Assembly: GCF_018390695.1 (NCBI RefSeq)
Contig: NZ_JAHBGF010000028.1
Coordinates: forward strand, 744,001-808,000
DNA: 64,000 nucleotides
Direction: 5' to 3'
Source: Ancylobacter sonchi
GTDB taxonomy: Bacteria > Pseudomonadota > Alphaproteobacteria > Rhizobiales > Xanthobacteraceae
The translations under genes were made by a program, and so were the position numbers. Positions 1 through 10,395 of this stretch are shown piece by piece; within the stretch, counting starts at the first letter, position 1; every line of letters begins with the position of its first letter. Below the pieces are notes generated by a model. The model worked only from the letters and a program-made list of their open reading frames with translations. It did not search any database and had not been told where the DNA came from.

Positions 1-75
1 CTGACCTCGACGCTGTTCGCGCTGAACTTCCTCGGTGACGGCCTGCGCGACGCCCTCGACCCGAAGGACCGCTGA
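1..75 (+). CDS. ABC transporter permease, C-terminal fragment (DppC/OppC type)
   Basis: Only the last 24 codons and a TGA stop are inside the window. They end in a LGDGLRDALDPK-type tail, which is the usual C-terminus of DppC/OppC-family permeases of peptide and nickel importers. The TGA at 73-75 is one base from the ATG of the following double ATPase at 77, so the two are translated as one operon. The permease forms the inner-membrane channel energised by that ATPase. The substrate cannot be told from this fragment. Confidence 0.85.
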   Translation: MTSTLFALNFLGDGLRDALDPKDR

Positions 76-76
76 G

Positions 77-1720
<1,644 letters not shown>

Positions 1721-1780
1721 TCCCGCAAGACGGGCAGTCCCCTGCCCGTCCCATGTCGGCCAGCGTCCTGTTTCCCCTGA

Positions 1781-2557
1781 TCAGACGATGAAGTCGACCA
1801 GCCCGCCATCGACGCGCAATGCCGCGCCGGTGGTGGCGGAGGCCAGCGGCGAGGCGATGTAGACCGCCATGTTCGCCACCTCCTCCACGCTGGCCGGCCG
1901 CCCGATGAGCGAGCCCGGCCGGTGCGCCTTGACGAAGTCGGCACCCGCCTGCTCCAGCGTCTTGCCGGCCGCCACCTCATCCTTGAGCATCGCCGCGACG
2001 CCTTCCGACAGCGTCGGCCCGGGCAGGATGGAATTGACCGTCACCCCCGTGCCGGCCATGCGCTTCGCCAGCCCGCGCGCCACCGCGATGTCGGCGGTCT
2101 TGCTGACGCCGTAATGGATCATCTCGACGGGGATGTTGAAGCCGGATTCCGAGGAGAGGAACAGCACGCGTCCCCAGCCCCGCTCCGCCATGCCCGGCAG
2201 ATAGGCGCGCGCCACGCGCACTGACGCCATCACGTTTACCTGCCAGTGGCGCTCCCAGACCTCGTCGTCGGCCTCGAAGAAATCCAGCGGCTGGAAGATG
2301 CCGAGATTGTTGACCACGATGTCGAAGGCCGGCTCGGCGGCGACCAACGCCTTCGCGCCTTCCGCGGTGGCGAGGTCGATCGCCTGGCCGCGCGCGCTTC
2401 CGCCCAGCCGCGCCACGGCGGCGTCGACCTTGGCCTGCGTGCGCCCGTTGACGACCACCGTGGCGCCCGCCTCGTGCAGGCCCTTGGCGATGGCGAACCC
2501 GATGCCCTCGGTGGAGCCGGTGACGAGGGCGGTCTTGCCCGAAAGATCGATCTTCAT
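1781..2557 (-). CDS. SDR-family NAD(P)-dependent oxidoreductase
   Basis: A 258-residue classical short-chain dehydrogenase/reductase. The nucleotide-binding TGSTEGIG motif is near residue 12, NNLG is present, and the catalytic YGVSK follows a serine-rich strand. The C-terminal SDR motif DGGLVDF is intact. It probably oxidises an alcohol or reduces a ketone in the cytoplasm; the substrate cannot be read from sequence. The ATG at 2557 has an AGGGA ribosome-binding site. It stands alone: the ABC operon converges on it from the left and the RND pump gene ends just to the right. Confidence 0.9.
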   Translation of the reverse strand: MKIDLSGKTALVTGSTEGIGFAIAKGLHEAGATVVVNGRTQAKVDAAVARLGGSARGQAIDLATAEGAKALVAAEPAFDIVVNNLGIFQPLDFFEADDEVWERHWQVNVMASVRVARAYLPGMAERGWGRVLFLSSESGFNIPVEMIHYGVSKTADIAVARGLAKRMAGTGVTVNSILPGPTLSEGVAAMLKDEVAAGKTLEQAGADFVKAHRPGSLIGRPASVEEVANMAVYIASPLASATTGAALRVDGGLVDFIV

Positions 2558-2684
2558 GATCTGGTCCCTGTTGCTGCGGAGGTGAGAAAGTCCGGCCCGT
2601 CGGCTCGCCCGCTCACCGGACGATGTCCTGACCATAGTCCTGCATCCGGCCGGTGGATTGCCACCTCGCAGCCTCGTGACCCGA

Positions 2685-2722
2685 TAAAAAAAGGCCCGCC
2701 GGGTCCAGGGACCGGGCGAGCC
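2685..2722 (-). terminator. Rho-independent terminator of the RND efflux operon
   Basis: Read on the minus strand, a GC-rich hairpin of about 14 bp (two non-Watson-Crick positions, loop near 2708) is followed by a run of seven T. It begins 23 bp past the stop codon of the RND pump gene and would end that operon. Confidence 0.8.
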
Positions 2723-2744
2723 TTAAGTTGCGGTCGAACTCCGC

Positions 2745-5700
2745 CTATTCCGCCGGGTGCGGCACGGCGATGATGGCGTGCCCGTGCTGGCGCAGCGGCC
2801 GGTTGCCGGTGAGCCGCCGCAGCAGCACGTAGAACACCGGCGTCAGGAACAGGCCGAAGAAGGTGACGCCGATCATGCCGGCGAACACCGCCACGCCCAT
2901 GGCGTGCCGCATCTCGGCGCCGGCACCGGTGGAGAGCACCAGCGGCAGCACGCCCATGATGAAGGCGAAGGAGGTCATCAGGATCGGCCGCAGACGCAGC
3001 CGCGCCGATTCCACCGCCGCCTCCACCGGACTGCGGCCGGTGAACTCCAGCTCACGAGCGAACTCGACGATCAGGATCGCGTTCTTCGCCGACAGTCCCA
3101 CCAGCACCACGAGGCCGATCTGGGTGAAGATGTTGTTGTCGCCGCCGCCGAGCCAGACGCCGAACAGCGCTGCGAGCAGCCCCATCGGCACGATCATGAT
3201 GATCGCGATCGGCAGGGTCAGGCTTTCATACTGCGCCGCCAGCACCAGGAAGACGAGCAAGAGGGCGAGCGGGAACACCAGGAAGGACGAATTGCCGGCC
3301 AGGATCTCCTGATAGGTGAGGTCCGTCCATTCATAGTCGAAGCCGGGCGGCAGCACCTCGGCGGCGATCCGCTTGGCCGCGTCCTGTGCCTGGCCGGACG
3401 AATAGCCCGGCGCCGGCGAGGCGTTGAAGTCGGCGGTGAGGAAGCCGTTATAGCGCATGGCGCGTTCCGGCCCCGCCGTCATCTCCACCTTGAGCAGCGC
3501 GGAGAGCGGGATCATCTCGCCCGAATTCGAGCGCACCTTCAGCTTGCCGATGTCCTCGGGCTTGGCGCGGTAGGGCGCGTCCGCCTGCACACGCACCGAA
3601 TAGGTGCGGCCGAACTTATTGAAGTCGTTGACATAGAGCGAGCCGAGATAGACCTGCAGCGTCTCGAACACCGACTGGATGGGCACGCCGAGCTGGCGGG
3701 CCTTGGTGCGGTCGACATTGGCGAAGAGCTGCGGCACGTTCACCTGGAAGGTAGTGAACTGGCCGACCAGTTCCGGCGCCTGCATCGCCTTGGCCATGAA
3801 GGCGTTGGTGACGCGGGCGAGCTCCTCGAAGCCGCGGCCGGCGCGGTCCTCGATCTGCATCTTGAAGCCACCCACCACGCCGAGGCCCTGCACCGGCGGC
3901 GGCGGGAACATGGCGATGAACGCATCTTGGATCGCGGCGTATTTCCGGTTCAGCGACATGGCGATGGCGCCGGCGCTGAGCGAGGGGTCCTTACGCTCCT
4001 CGAAGGGCTTCAGCACCGAGAACACGATGCCGGCGCTCGACGAGTTGGAGAAGCCGGCGATCGACAGGCCGGGGAAGGCCACCGCATTCGCCACGCCCGG
4101 CTCGGCCAGGGTGATCTCGGTCATGCGGCGGATGACCTCCTCGGTGCGGTCGAGCGTGGCGCCGTCGGGCAGCTGGGCGAAGCCGACCAGATACTGCTTG
4201 TCCTGCGCCGGCACGAAGCCGCCCGGCACCGCCTGGAACAGCCACCAAGTGGCGCCCAGCATGACGGCGTAGAACAGCATCACCACGCTCTTCACGGTGA
4301 GCACGCCGCGCACGCCGCGGCCATAGCCGGACGAGCCGCGGGTGAACACATAGTTGAAGCCGCGGAAGAACCAGCCGAACAGCGCGTTGATGACCCGCTG
4401 CAGGCGGTCCGGCTCGGCATGGTGCCCCTTGAGCAGCATGGCGGCCAGAGCCGGCGACAGGGTGAGCGAGTTGATCGCCGAGATCACCGTCGAGATGGCG
4501 ATGGTGAGCGCGAACTGCCGGTAGAACTGGCCGCTGAGGCCGGTGATGAAGGCGAGCGGCACGAACACCGCCACCAGCACCAGCGCGATGGCGATGATCG
4601 GACCGGACACCTCGCTCATCGCCCGGTAGGCGGCGTCACGCGGGGACAGCCCGTCCTCGATGTTGCGCTCGACATTCTCCACCACCACGATGGCGTCGTC
4701 GACGACGATGCCGATGGCCAGCACCAGTCCGAACATGCTCAGCGCGTTGATCGAGAAGCCGAAGACATACATCACCGCGAAGGTGCCGACGATCGACACC
4801 GGCACGGCGAGCAGAGGAATGATCGAGGCGCGCCAAGTCTGCAGGAACACCACGACGACGATGACCACCAGCAGCACCGCCTCGAACAGCGTGTGCACCA
4901 CGGCCTCGATGGAGGCGTCGACGAAGCGGGTAGTGTCGTAGACGATCTCGTAGCCGACGCCATCCGGCATGGTCAGCTTGACCTCGTCCATCGTCTTGCG
5001 GACGTTCTCGGCGATTTCCAGCGCGTTGGAACCCGGCGCCTGGAACACGCCGATGCCGACCGCCTGCTTGTTGTCGAGCAAGGCCCGCAGCGCATAGTCG
5101 GAGGCGCCGAGCTCCATGCGGGCAACGTCGCGCAGGCGCACGACCTGTCCGTCGGCACCGGTCTTCACGACGATATCGCCGAACTCCTCCTCGGTCTCCA
5201 GGCGGCCCTGGGCGTTGACGGTGAGCTGGAGCTCCACCCCCTGCGACGCCGGCGAGGCGCCGACCGTACCGGCAGCCGCCTGCACGTTCTGGGCGCGGAT
5301 CTCGTTCACGACGTCGCCGGCCGACAGGCCGTGCTCGGCGATCTTCTGCGGATCAAGCCAGACCCGCATCGAGTAGTCGCCGGCGCCGAAGATATCGACC
5401 TGACCGACGCCGGAGATGCGCGCCAGCCGGTCCTTTACGTTCAGCACGGCGTAGTTGCGCAGATAGGTGGTGTCGTAGCGGTCATTGGGCGAGACGAGAT
5501 GCACCACCATGATGAAGTTGGGTGAGCTCTTCGCCGTGGTCACGCCGAGGCTGCGCACCTCTTCCGGCAGGCGCGGCTCGGCCTGGCTGACGCGGTTCTG
5601 CACCAGCTGCGTCGCCTTGTCCGGGTCGGTGCCGAGCTTGAAGGTGACGGTGAGCGTCAACGCGCCGTCGGTCGTGGCCTGCGAGGACATGTAGAGCATG

Positions 5701-5927
5701 TCCTCGACGCCGTTGATCTGCTCCTCGATGGGCGTTGCCACCGTGGCGGCGATGACCTTCGGGCTGGCGCCGGGATATTGAGCGCGCACGATGACCTGCG
5801 GCGGCACGACCTCGGGATATTCCGAGATCGGCATCACCCGCAGCGCCAGAAGGCCAGCCACGAAGATCAAAACGGAGATGACGCCGGCGAAGATCGGCCG
5901 GTCGATGAAGAATTTGGACAGATTCAT
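2745..5927 (-). CDS. RND efflux pump, inner-membrane transporter (HAE1/AcrB-MexF family)
   Basis: A 1060-residue hydrophobe/amphiphile efflux-1 transporter, the normal family length. It opens with the family signature FFIDRPIFA and has twelve predicted membrane helices with two large periplasmic loops. The proton-relay pair is visible in GIVVDDAIVVVEN of TM4. It would form a trimer, take substrates from the periplasm or outer leaflet, and export them by proton antiport through the adaptor encoded just upstream and an outer-membrane channel. No outer-membrane factor gene is present in the cluster, so an unlinked TolC-like protein is presumably used. It is the third gene of an operon with the hydrolase-like protein and the adaptor, read away from a LysR regulator. 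Drugs exported are not predictable. Confidence 0.95.
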   Translation of the reverse strand: MNLSKFFIDRPIFAGVISVLIFVAGLLALRVMPISEYPEVVPPQVIVRAQYPGASPKVIAATVATPIEEQINGVEDMLYMSSQATTDGALTLTVTFKLGTDPDKATQLVQNRVSQAEPRLPEEVRSLGVTTAKSSPNFIMVVHLVSPNDRYDTTYLRNYAVLNVKDRLARISGVGQVDIFGAGDYSMRVWLDPQKIAEHGLSAGDVVNEIRAQNVQAAAGTVGASPASQGVELQLTVNAQGRLETEEEFGDIVVKTGADGQVVRLRDVARMELGASDYALRALLDNKQAVGIGVFQAPGSNALEIAENVRKTMDEVKLTMPDGVGYEIVYDTTRFVDASIEAVVHTLFEAVLLVVIVVVVFLQTWRASIIPLLAVPVSIVGTFAVMYVFGFSINALSMFGLVLAIGIVVDDAIVVVENVERNIEDGLSPRDAAYRAMSEVSGPIIAIALVLVAVFVPLAFITGLSGQFYRQFALTIAISTVISAINSLTLSPALAAMLLKGHHAEPDRLQRVINALFGWFFRGFNYVFTRGSSGYGRGVRGVLTVKSVVMLFYAVMLGATWWLFQAVPGGFVPAQDKQYLVGFAQLPDGATLDRTEEVIRRMTEITLAEPGVANAVAFPGLSIAGFSNSSSAGIVFSVLKPFEERKDPSLSAGAIAMSLNRKYAAIQDAFIAMFPPPPVQGLGVVGGFKMQIEDRAGRGFEELARVTNAFMAKAMQAPELVGQFTTFQVNVPQLFANVDRTKARQLGVPIQSVFETLQVYLGSLYVNDFNKFGRTYSVRVQADAPYRAKPEDIGKLKVRSNSGEMIPLSALLKVEMTAGPERAMRYNGFLTADFNASPAPGYSSGQAQDAAKRIAAEVLPPGFDYEWTDLTYQEILAGNSSFLVFPLALLLVFLVLAAQYESLTLPIAIIMIVPMGLLAALFGVWLGGGDNNIFTQIGLVVLVGLSAKNAILIVEFARELEFTGRSPVEAAVESARLRLRPILMTSFAFIMGVLPLVLSTGAGAEMRHAMGVAVFAGMIGVTFFGLFLTPVFYVLLRRLTGNRPLRQHGHAIIAVPHPAE

Positions 5928-5982
5928 AACGTCCTCCCCCCAAAGGAGGCGAAAAACGGATCGGGTGCGAACGCGGTCGGCG

Positions 5983-7287
5983 TTACTGCGCAGCGACCGT
6001 GGCAGGGTCCGTCGCCTTGGCGGCGGAGGCGGTTTCCATGGGCACGACTTCCGGCGCCAGCAGCGCGCCGGGGCGCACCCGCTGCAGGCCCTTGACGACG
6101 ACGCGCTCGCCGTCCTTCAGGCCGCTCGCGACCACGCGCAGCCCCCCGGTGGGCGGGCCGAGCTTCACTTCGCGATAGGCGGCCTTGCTGTCGGCATCGA
6201 CGACGAAGACGAACTTCTTGTCCTGGTCAGTGCCGACGGCGCGCTCATTGATCACCAGCGCCGGCTCGGTCTTGGCCCGGCCCATCCGCACGCGGGCGAA
6301 CTGGCCCGGCACCAGCCGGCCCTGCGGGTTGTCGAACACCGCGCGCAGGCGGAAGGTGCCGGTGGCGGCGTCTACCTGGTTGTCGACCAGCTGAAGATGG
6401 CCGCGCATCGGCTCGCCGCCGGTGGTCGCGGTAACGATCTCCACCGGGATGCGGTCGATGCTGCCGAGCACGTCGCCATCGCCGATGGTGGCCAGCGCTT
6501 GGCTCACCACGCCCTCGTCGGCGTCGAAGCTGACATAGATGGGGTCCACCGACACCAGCGTCGTCAGCACCGGCGAGGTCGGGCCGGCGGCGACGAGATT
6601 GCCGACGGTGACGTTGAGCCGGCCGACGCGGCCGTCCACCGGCGCGCGCACCTCGGTATAGTCGAGATCGAGCTTGGCGGTCTGCACCGCCGCCTCGGCC
6701 GCCTTCAGATTGGCCTCGGCCTCGCGGAAGCTGTTGGTGCGCTGGTCGAGGTCGCGCACCGACACCACCTTGTTGTCGACGAGCTGCTTGCCGCGGTCGA
6801 GTTCGCTGCGGGTGAACTCGACCTGAGCCGCCGAGGCCTGGCGCAGCGCCTCGGCGCGGTCGAGCGCCGCCTGGAACGGATCGGGATCGATGGTGACGAG
6901 CAGGTCGCCCTGCTTGACCAGCGCGCCCTCGCGGAAATGCACCGTCTTCACGGCACCGGCGACGCGGGGCCGTACCTCGACGCGCTCGACCGCCTGCAGG
7001 CGGCCGGAGAACTCGTCCCACTGCATGGTGTCGCGCGCCTTGAGCACGGCGACCGACACCGGCGTCGCCGGCGGCTGCTGCGCCTGCCCGGCCGGCGGAT
7101 CGGTGGCCAGCGCCTCGGTGATCGGCCAGGCGAGCCAGACGGCGGCGGCGGTCGCCATGCCGGCAAGGCTGAAGGCGAGCCCAGCCTCGCGCCAGCGGCG
7201 GCGACGCGGGGTCTCCCCGGCACGTGCCAGTTCGGCGCGGACGATTTCCGGTACGGCGGAATGATTACGAGCGTGTTCGGTGCTCAT
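5983..7287 (-). CDS. RND efflux periplasmic adaptor (membrane fusion protein)
   Basis: This 434-residue MexE/AcrA-type adaptor has a cytoplasmic N-terminus, one membrane anchor at about residues 37-55, a barrel-sandwich (lipoyl-like) half around VEVRPRVAGAV, an alpha-helical hairpin, and the returning half at YTEVRAPVDGRVGR. The beta-barrel and membrane-proximal domains follow. It bridges the inner-membrane pump and the outer-membrane channel. It ends 55 bp before the pump gene and starts 18 bp after the hydrolase-like gene, so all three are co-transcribed. The N-terminal stretch before the anchor is longer than in AcrA, and no lipobox cysteine is seen, so anchoring should be by the helix. 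Confidence 0.94.
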   Translation of the reverse strand: MSTEHARNHSAVPEIVRAELARAGETPRRRRWREAGLAFSLAGMATAAAVWLAWPITEALATDPPAGQAQQPPATPVSVAVLKARDTMQWDEFSGRLQAVERVEVRPRVAGAVKTVHFREGALVKQGDLLVTIDPDPFQAALDRAEALRQASAAQVEFTRSELDRGKQLVDNKVVSVRDLDQRTNSFREAEANLKAAEAAVQTAKLDLDYTEVRAPVDGRVGRLNVTVGNLVAAGPTSPVLTTLVSVDPIYVSFDADEGVVSQALATIGDGDVLGSIDRIPVEIVTATTGGEPMRGHLQLVDNQVDAATGTFRLRAVFDNPQGRLVPGQFARVRMGRAKTEPALVINERAVGTDQDKKFVFVVDADSKAAYREVKLGPPTGGLRVVASGLKDGERVVVKGLQRVRPGALLAPEVVPMETASAAKATDPATVAAQ

Positions 7288-7305
7288 GCGGCGATCTCCC
7301 GGCCC

Positions 7306-8127
7306 TCAGGCCTGAACGGATTCGGCGGCGGCGATCGAGTGCCCCGCCAGAAAGGAAGCGAACAAGGGCCGCAGTTCCTGCGCCCAACGGGGCAGGCTGT
7401 CGGCATCGGCAGTGTCTTGCGGCCAGTCCGAGGTTTCGGCGACGACATGGCTCTCGACCGGCACGCCGCAGCCCTGCAGGCGGCGGACATAATCGAGGCT
7501 CTCGTCGCGCATCGGGCAGTCGTCCGAGGTGATGATCAACGCCGGCGCCACGCCGCCGAGACGGCGCGAACCGAGCGGCGCGGCATAGGGGTGTGCCCCC
7601 TTGTCGGCCGAGCCGAGATAGGAATGCCAGCCATCCGCCCATTTGCAGCCGGCGGCGCCGGCCTCGGCGGCATGGATGGAGCCGGAGGCCAGGCTCGGAT
7701 CCAGCATCGGCGAGATCAGGATCTGGCCGGCAACCGGCGGCTGGAGCTGGTCGCGCGCCATCAGGGTGAGGGCGGTGGCGATGTTGGCGCCCGCCTCCTC
7801 GCCGGCAACGAACAGCTTGGCGCCCCGTCCCGCCCAGCGGGACCGCTGACGATGCAGCAAGCCGAGCGCGGCGAAGCTGACATTCAGCGCCGCGGGAAAC
7901 GGATGCTGCGGCGCCAGCGGATAGTCGGCCGACACCACGACGGCGCCCGCTTCCGCCATCGCCCGGCAGATCAGCGCGCTGCAATCGAGATCGCCGCAGG
8001 TAAAGGTGCCGCCATGCAGGTGCAGGACAAGCGGCGCCGGCCGCGCCAGCACACCGGAACGGTAGACGCGGATCGGCAACACCGTCCCGTCGAGATCCAA
8101 CCTGTCCTCGGTCCACAAAGCCGACAT
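7306..8127 (-). CDS. Alpha/beta-hydrolase-fold protein (HSL family) lacking the catalytic triad
   Basis: A 273-residue protein that aligns throughout with the hormone-sensitive-lipase family: LHLHGGTF oxyanion region at 35-42, SADYPLAPQHPFPAAL at 66-81, and the C-terminal strands. The nucleophile motif GDSAG is GEEAG here (Glu111 for Ser). The acid motif, usually DPLRDE, is CPMRDE (Cys204 for Asp). The usual IHGF histidine motif is absent near residue 234. It is therefore unlikely to be an esterase. It is the first gene of the RND operon, next to the LysR gene, which suggests a role in sensing or binding a pump substrate; that is inference. The ATG at 8127 has an AGGG ribosome site; a GTG at 8157 is possible. 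Confidence 0.82.
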   Translation of the reverse strand: MSALWTEDRLDLDGTVLPIRVYRSGVLARPAPLVLHLHGGTFTCGDLDCSALICRAMAEAGAVVVSADYPLAPQHPFPAALNVSFAALGLLHRQRSRWAGRGAKLFVAGEEAGANIATALTLMARDQLQPPVAGQILISPMLDPSLASGSIHAAEAGAAGCKWADGWHSYLGSADKGAHPYAAPLGSRRLGGVAPALIITSDDCPMRDESLDYVRRLQGCGVPVESHVVAETSDWPQDTADADSLPRWAQELRPLFASFLAGHSIAAAESVQA

Positions 8128-8227
8128 GCGATTACCCTGGAAAAATGGAGGCCGCACAGGCCACCCGATTTCATCCCTGCTGCGGTGCAGCGAGATTTAG
8201 TCTCCCACTGCCGGCGAAAAAATACCC

Positions 8228-8239
8228 AAATCGGGATTT
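8228..8239. promoter_or_regulatory. Palindrome in the LysR/efflux divergent promoter
   Basis: AAATC-GG-GATTT is a perfect 5-bp inverted repeat within the 170-bp gap between the efflux operon and the divergent LysR gene. The gap is more AT-rich than its flanks. LysR-type regulators usually bind dyads in such gaps, so this is a candidate operator half, but a single short palindrome is weak evidence. Confidence 0.35.
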
Positions 8240-8297
8240 CATTATTCACACAGGGAAACAATATCGTATTTCAATCGTCACACACGCCGAGGGCACC

Positions 8298-9221
8298 ATG
8301 GATCAGATCGCGGCAATGCGGGCCTTCGTCCGCGTGGTCGAGGCGGGGAACTTCACCCGCGCCTCTGACCTGCTCGACATGCCCAAGCCGACGGTGACCA
8401 AGCTGATCCAGCAATTGGAGGCGCATCTGCGCACCAAGCTGCTGAACCGCACCACGCGCCGGGTCGGCGTCACCCCCGACGGCGCAGCATACTACGAGCG
8501 CGCCGTCACGCTGCTGTCCGATCTGGAGGAGCTCGACGGCTCGATGATGCGCTCGCAGGCCAGCCCGGCCGGGCGGCTGCGCGTCGACATCAGCACCTCG
8601 CTGGCGCTTCACGTGCTGATCCCGGCGCTGCCGGATTTCCATGCCCGCTATCCCGACATCCAGCTGGATCTCGGCGTGTCGGACCGCCCGGCCGATCTGG
8701 TGGCGGAGAATATCGACTGCGCCATACGCGGCGGCGATGTGCTCGATCCCGGCCTGATCGCGCGTCGGGTCGGCGAGATCGAGCTCGTGCTGTGCGCCAC
8801 CCCCGGCTACATCCAGCGCCACGGCATGCCCCAACATCCGAACGATCTGGAGAATGGCCACCAGACCATCGCCTATTTCAGCCCGCGCACCGGCCGGCGC
8901 CTGCCTTTCGACGTCATGCGCGGCAAGGAGGCCTACGAGCTCGACCCGCCCTATGTGCTGGCGGTGAACGATTCCACCGCCTATCTCGCTGCCTGCCTGA
9001 CCGGGCTCGGCATCGCGCAGTCGATCTATTCGCTGATCGAGCCGCATCTGGAGGCCGGCCGGCTGGTGCGGGTGCTGCCAGAGTGGACATCGGCGCCGAT
9101 CATCCTGCATGTCGTCTATTCGCCGAACCGCCATCTCAGCAGCCGCCTGCGCGTCTTCGTCGACTGGGTGGCGGAACTGCTCGCCACCTCGAACGCGCTG
9201 CGACGCCGGCCAGCCTCCTAG
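8298..9221 (+). CDS. LysR-family transcriptional regulator of the efflux operon
   Basis: A 307-residue LysR protein. The winged helix-turn-helix covers about residues 1-60 (MRAFVRVVEAGNFTRAS, then KLLNRTTRRVGVT), followed by a linker helix and a two-lobe substrate-binding domain. It belongs to the CrgA/AaeR-like subgroup that begins MDQIxAMRxFVRVVE. It is transcribed divergently from the RND operon with a 170-bp shared gap, the classical layout for a regulator that controls its neighbour and itself in response to a small ligand. The start at 8298 is the family start; longer upstream frames have no family similarity. Confidence 0.93.
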   Translation: MDQIAAMRAFVRVVEAGNFTRASDLLDMPKPTVTKLIQQLEAHLRTKLLNRTTRRVGVTPDGAAYYERAVTLLSDLEELDGSMMRSQASPAGRLRVDISTSLALHVLIPALPDFHARYPDIQLDLGVSDRPADLVAENIDCAIRGGDVLDPGLIARRVGEIELVLCATPGYIQRHGMPQHPNDLENGHQTIAYFSPRTGRRLPFDVMRGKEAYELDPPYVLAVNDSTAYLAACLTGLGIAQSIYSLIEPHLEAGRLVRVLPEWTSAPIILHVVYSPNRHLSSRLRVFVDWVAELLATSNALRRRPAS

Positions 9222-9337
9222 ATCCGGAGAGCCCATCAGGATCCACCGATCGGATGCACTGCCGCCGGGGCTTGTCCCTGCCGATCAGCCGGGCTTTGAT
9301 GAACCCGCCTCAACGATGATCGGCTCAGAGTTCACAC

Positions 9338-10258
9338 ATGGCTGCCTTCTCGCGCTCCGACCTCGCCGATCTCAGCACCTTCGCCGCCATCGTCCGCCAC
9401 CGCAGCTTCACCGGCGCGGCGATCGAGATGGGGCTGACGACCTCCGCGCTCAGCCACGCCATCCGTCGGCTGGAGGCGCGGCTCGGCGCGCGGCTGCTCA
9501 ACCGCACCAGCCGATCGGTGGCGCCGACGGCGCTCGGCCTCACCCTCGCCGAGCGGTTGGGTGAGGGCTTTGACACCATCGCCGCCGCGCTGGACGAGGC
9601 TGCGGGCGAACGCGCCGCCGCGCTCGGCGAAATCCGTCTCAACATCCCCAGCGACGCCGCGAACCTGCTGCTGCACCCTGCCCTGCCGGACTTCGTCGCC
9701 CGGTTCCCGCAGACACGGCTGTCGGTCGCCGTGGAGGACCGGCCGGTCGACATCGTCGCCGAGGGCTTCGATGCCGGCATTCGCTACGGTGACACCGTGC
9801 CGGAGGATATGGTGGCGATGGCGCTCACGCCGCCGCTGCGCTGGGTGACGGTGGCCTCCCCGGCCTATCTGGCCCGCGCCGGACGCCCGGACGGGCCGGC
9901 GCAGCTCGCCCATCACAGCTGCCTGCGGCTGATGCTCGGCAACAATGCGGTCTATCGCTGGGAGCTCGGCGACGGCGCGCGCCTCGTCCGCCTCGATCTG
10001 CCGGGTACCCTCACCTTCAACGACACCGCGACGACCATCGACGCCGCCGTGCGTGGCCTCGGCATCGGCTATGTGCTGGAGGAGCGGGTGCGCCCGCATC
10101 TCGCCGACGGCCGGCTCGAAGTGGTGCTGCCGGACTGGGCCTCCACCGGTGCCGGCTTCGCCATCTATTACCCGAGCCGGCGGCAGAACCATGCGGCGCT
10201 GCGCCAGCTCGTCGAGATCATCCGCGCCGCCTGGGAGCGGCGGGCGGCTCAGGGGTGA
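9338..10258 (+). CDS. LysR-family transcriptional regulator
   Basis: A 306-residue LysR regulator with HTH residues FAAIVRHRSFTGAA and LLNRTSRSVAPT, then a ligand-binding domain. It follows the first LysR gene after 116 bp in the same direction but is a separate, only moderately similar paralogue. Its target is not clear: it has no divergent partner, and it converges on the DapA-like operon, overlapping the end of the small membrane-protein gene by 10 bp. It may regulate genes elsewhere. Confidence 0.92.
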   Translation: MAAFSRSDLADLSTFAAIVRHRSFTGAAIEMGLTTSALSHAIRRLEARLGARLLNRTSRSVAPTALGLTLAERLGEGFDTIAAALDEAAGERAAALGEIRLNIPSDAANLLLHPALPDFVARFPQTRLSVAVEDRPVDIVAEGFDAGIRYGDTVPEDMVAMALTPPLRWVTVASPAYLARAGRPDGPAQLAHHSCLRLMLGNNAVYRWELGDGARLVRLDLPGTLTFNDTATTIDAAVRGLGIGYVLEERVRPHLADGRLEVVLPDWASTGAGFAIYYPSRRQNHAALRQLVEIIRAAWERRAAQG

Positions 10259-10395
10259 ACCAGCCGGCTCAGCGCCATGGCAATGACGAACACCAGGCTG
10301 AGAATGACCGCCATATGAGTGATGAACTCATGGCCATGGCGCCAGCGGCCATCCGGCCGGCGGCAGGAACGTCGCATCCGAAGATCGGTTTTCAT
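10249..10395 (-). CDS. Tiny single-pass membrane protein coupled to the DapA-like gene
   Basis: A 48-codon frame whose ATG at 10395 shares one base with the TGA of the DapA-like gene (TGATG), a typical translational coupling. The N-terminal half is basic and histidine-rich; residues about 28-42 (MAVILSLVFVIAMAL) form one hydrophobic helix. The positive N-terminus suggests an N-in orientation. I do not recognise a family. It overlaps the end of the convergent LysR gene by 10 bp. The coupling and clear membrane segment make it more likely than chance. Confidence 0.5.
   Translation of the reverse strand: MKTDLRMRRSCRRPDGRWRHGHEFITHMAVILSLVFVIAMALSRLVHP

Noticed and set aside
2757-5525. Very long open frame on the + strand opposite the RND pump gene
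   Set aside because: It is rich in His, Arg, Gln and Asp in the pattern expected from the reverse strand of GC-rich coding DNA, matches no family, and the opposite strand encodes a full-length RND transporter.
8245-8262. Sequence similar to the lacZ leader (TTCACACAGGGAAACA)
   Set aside because: Short chance resemblance in an intergenic promoter; no vector or lac sequence surrounds it.
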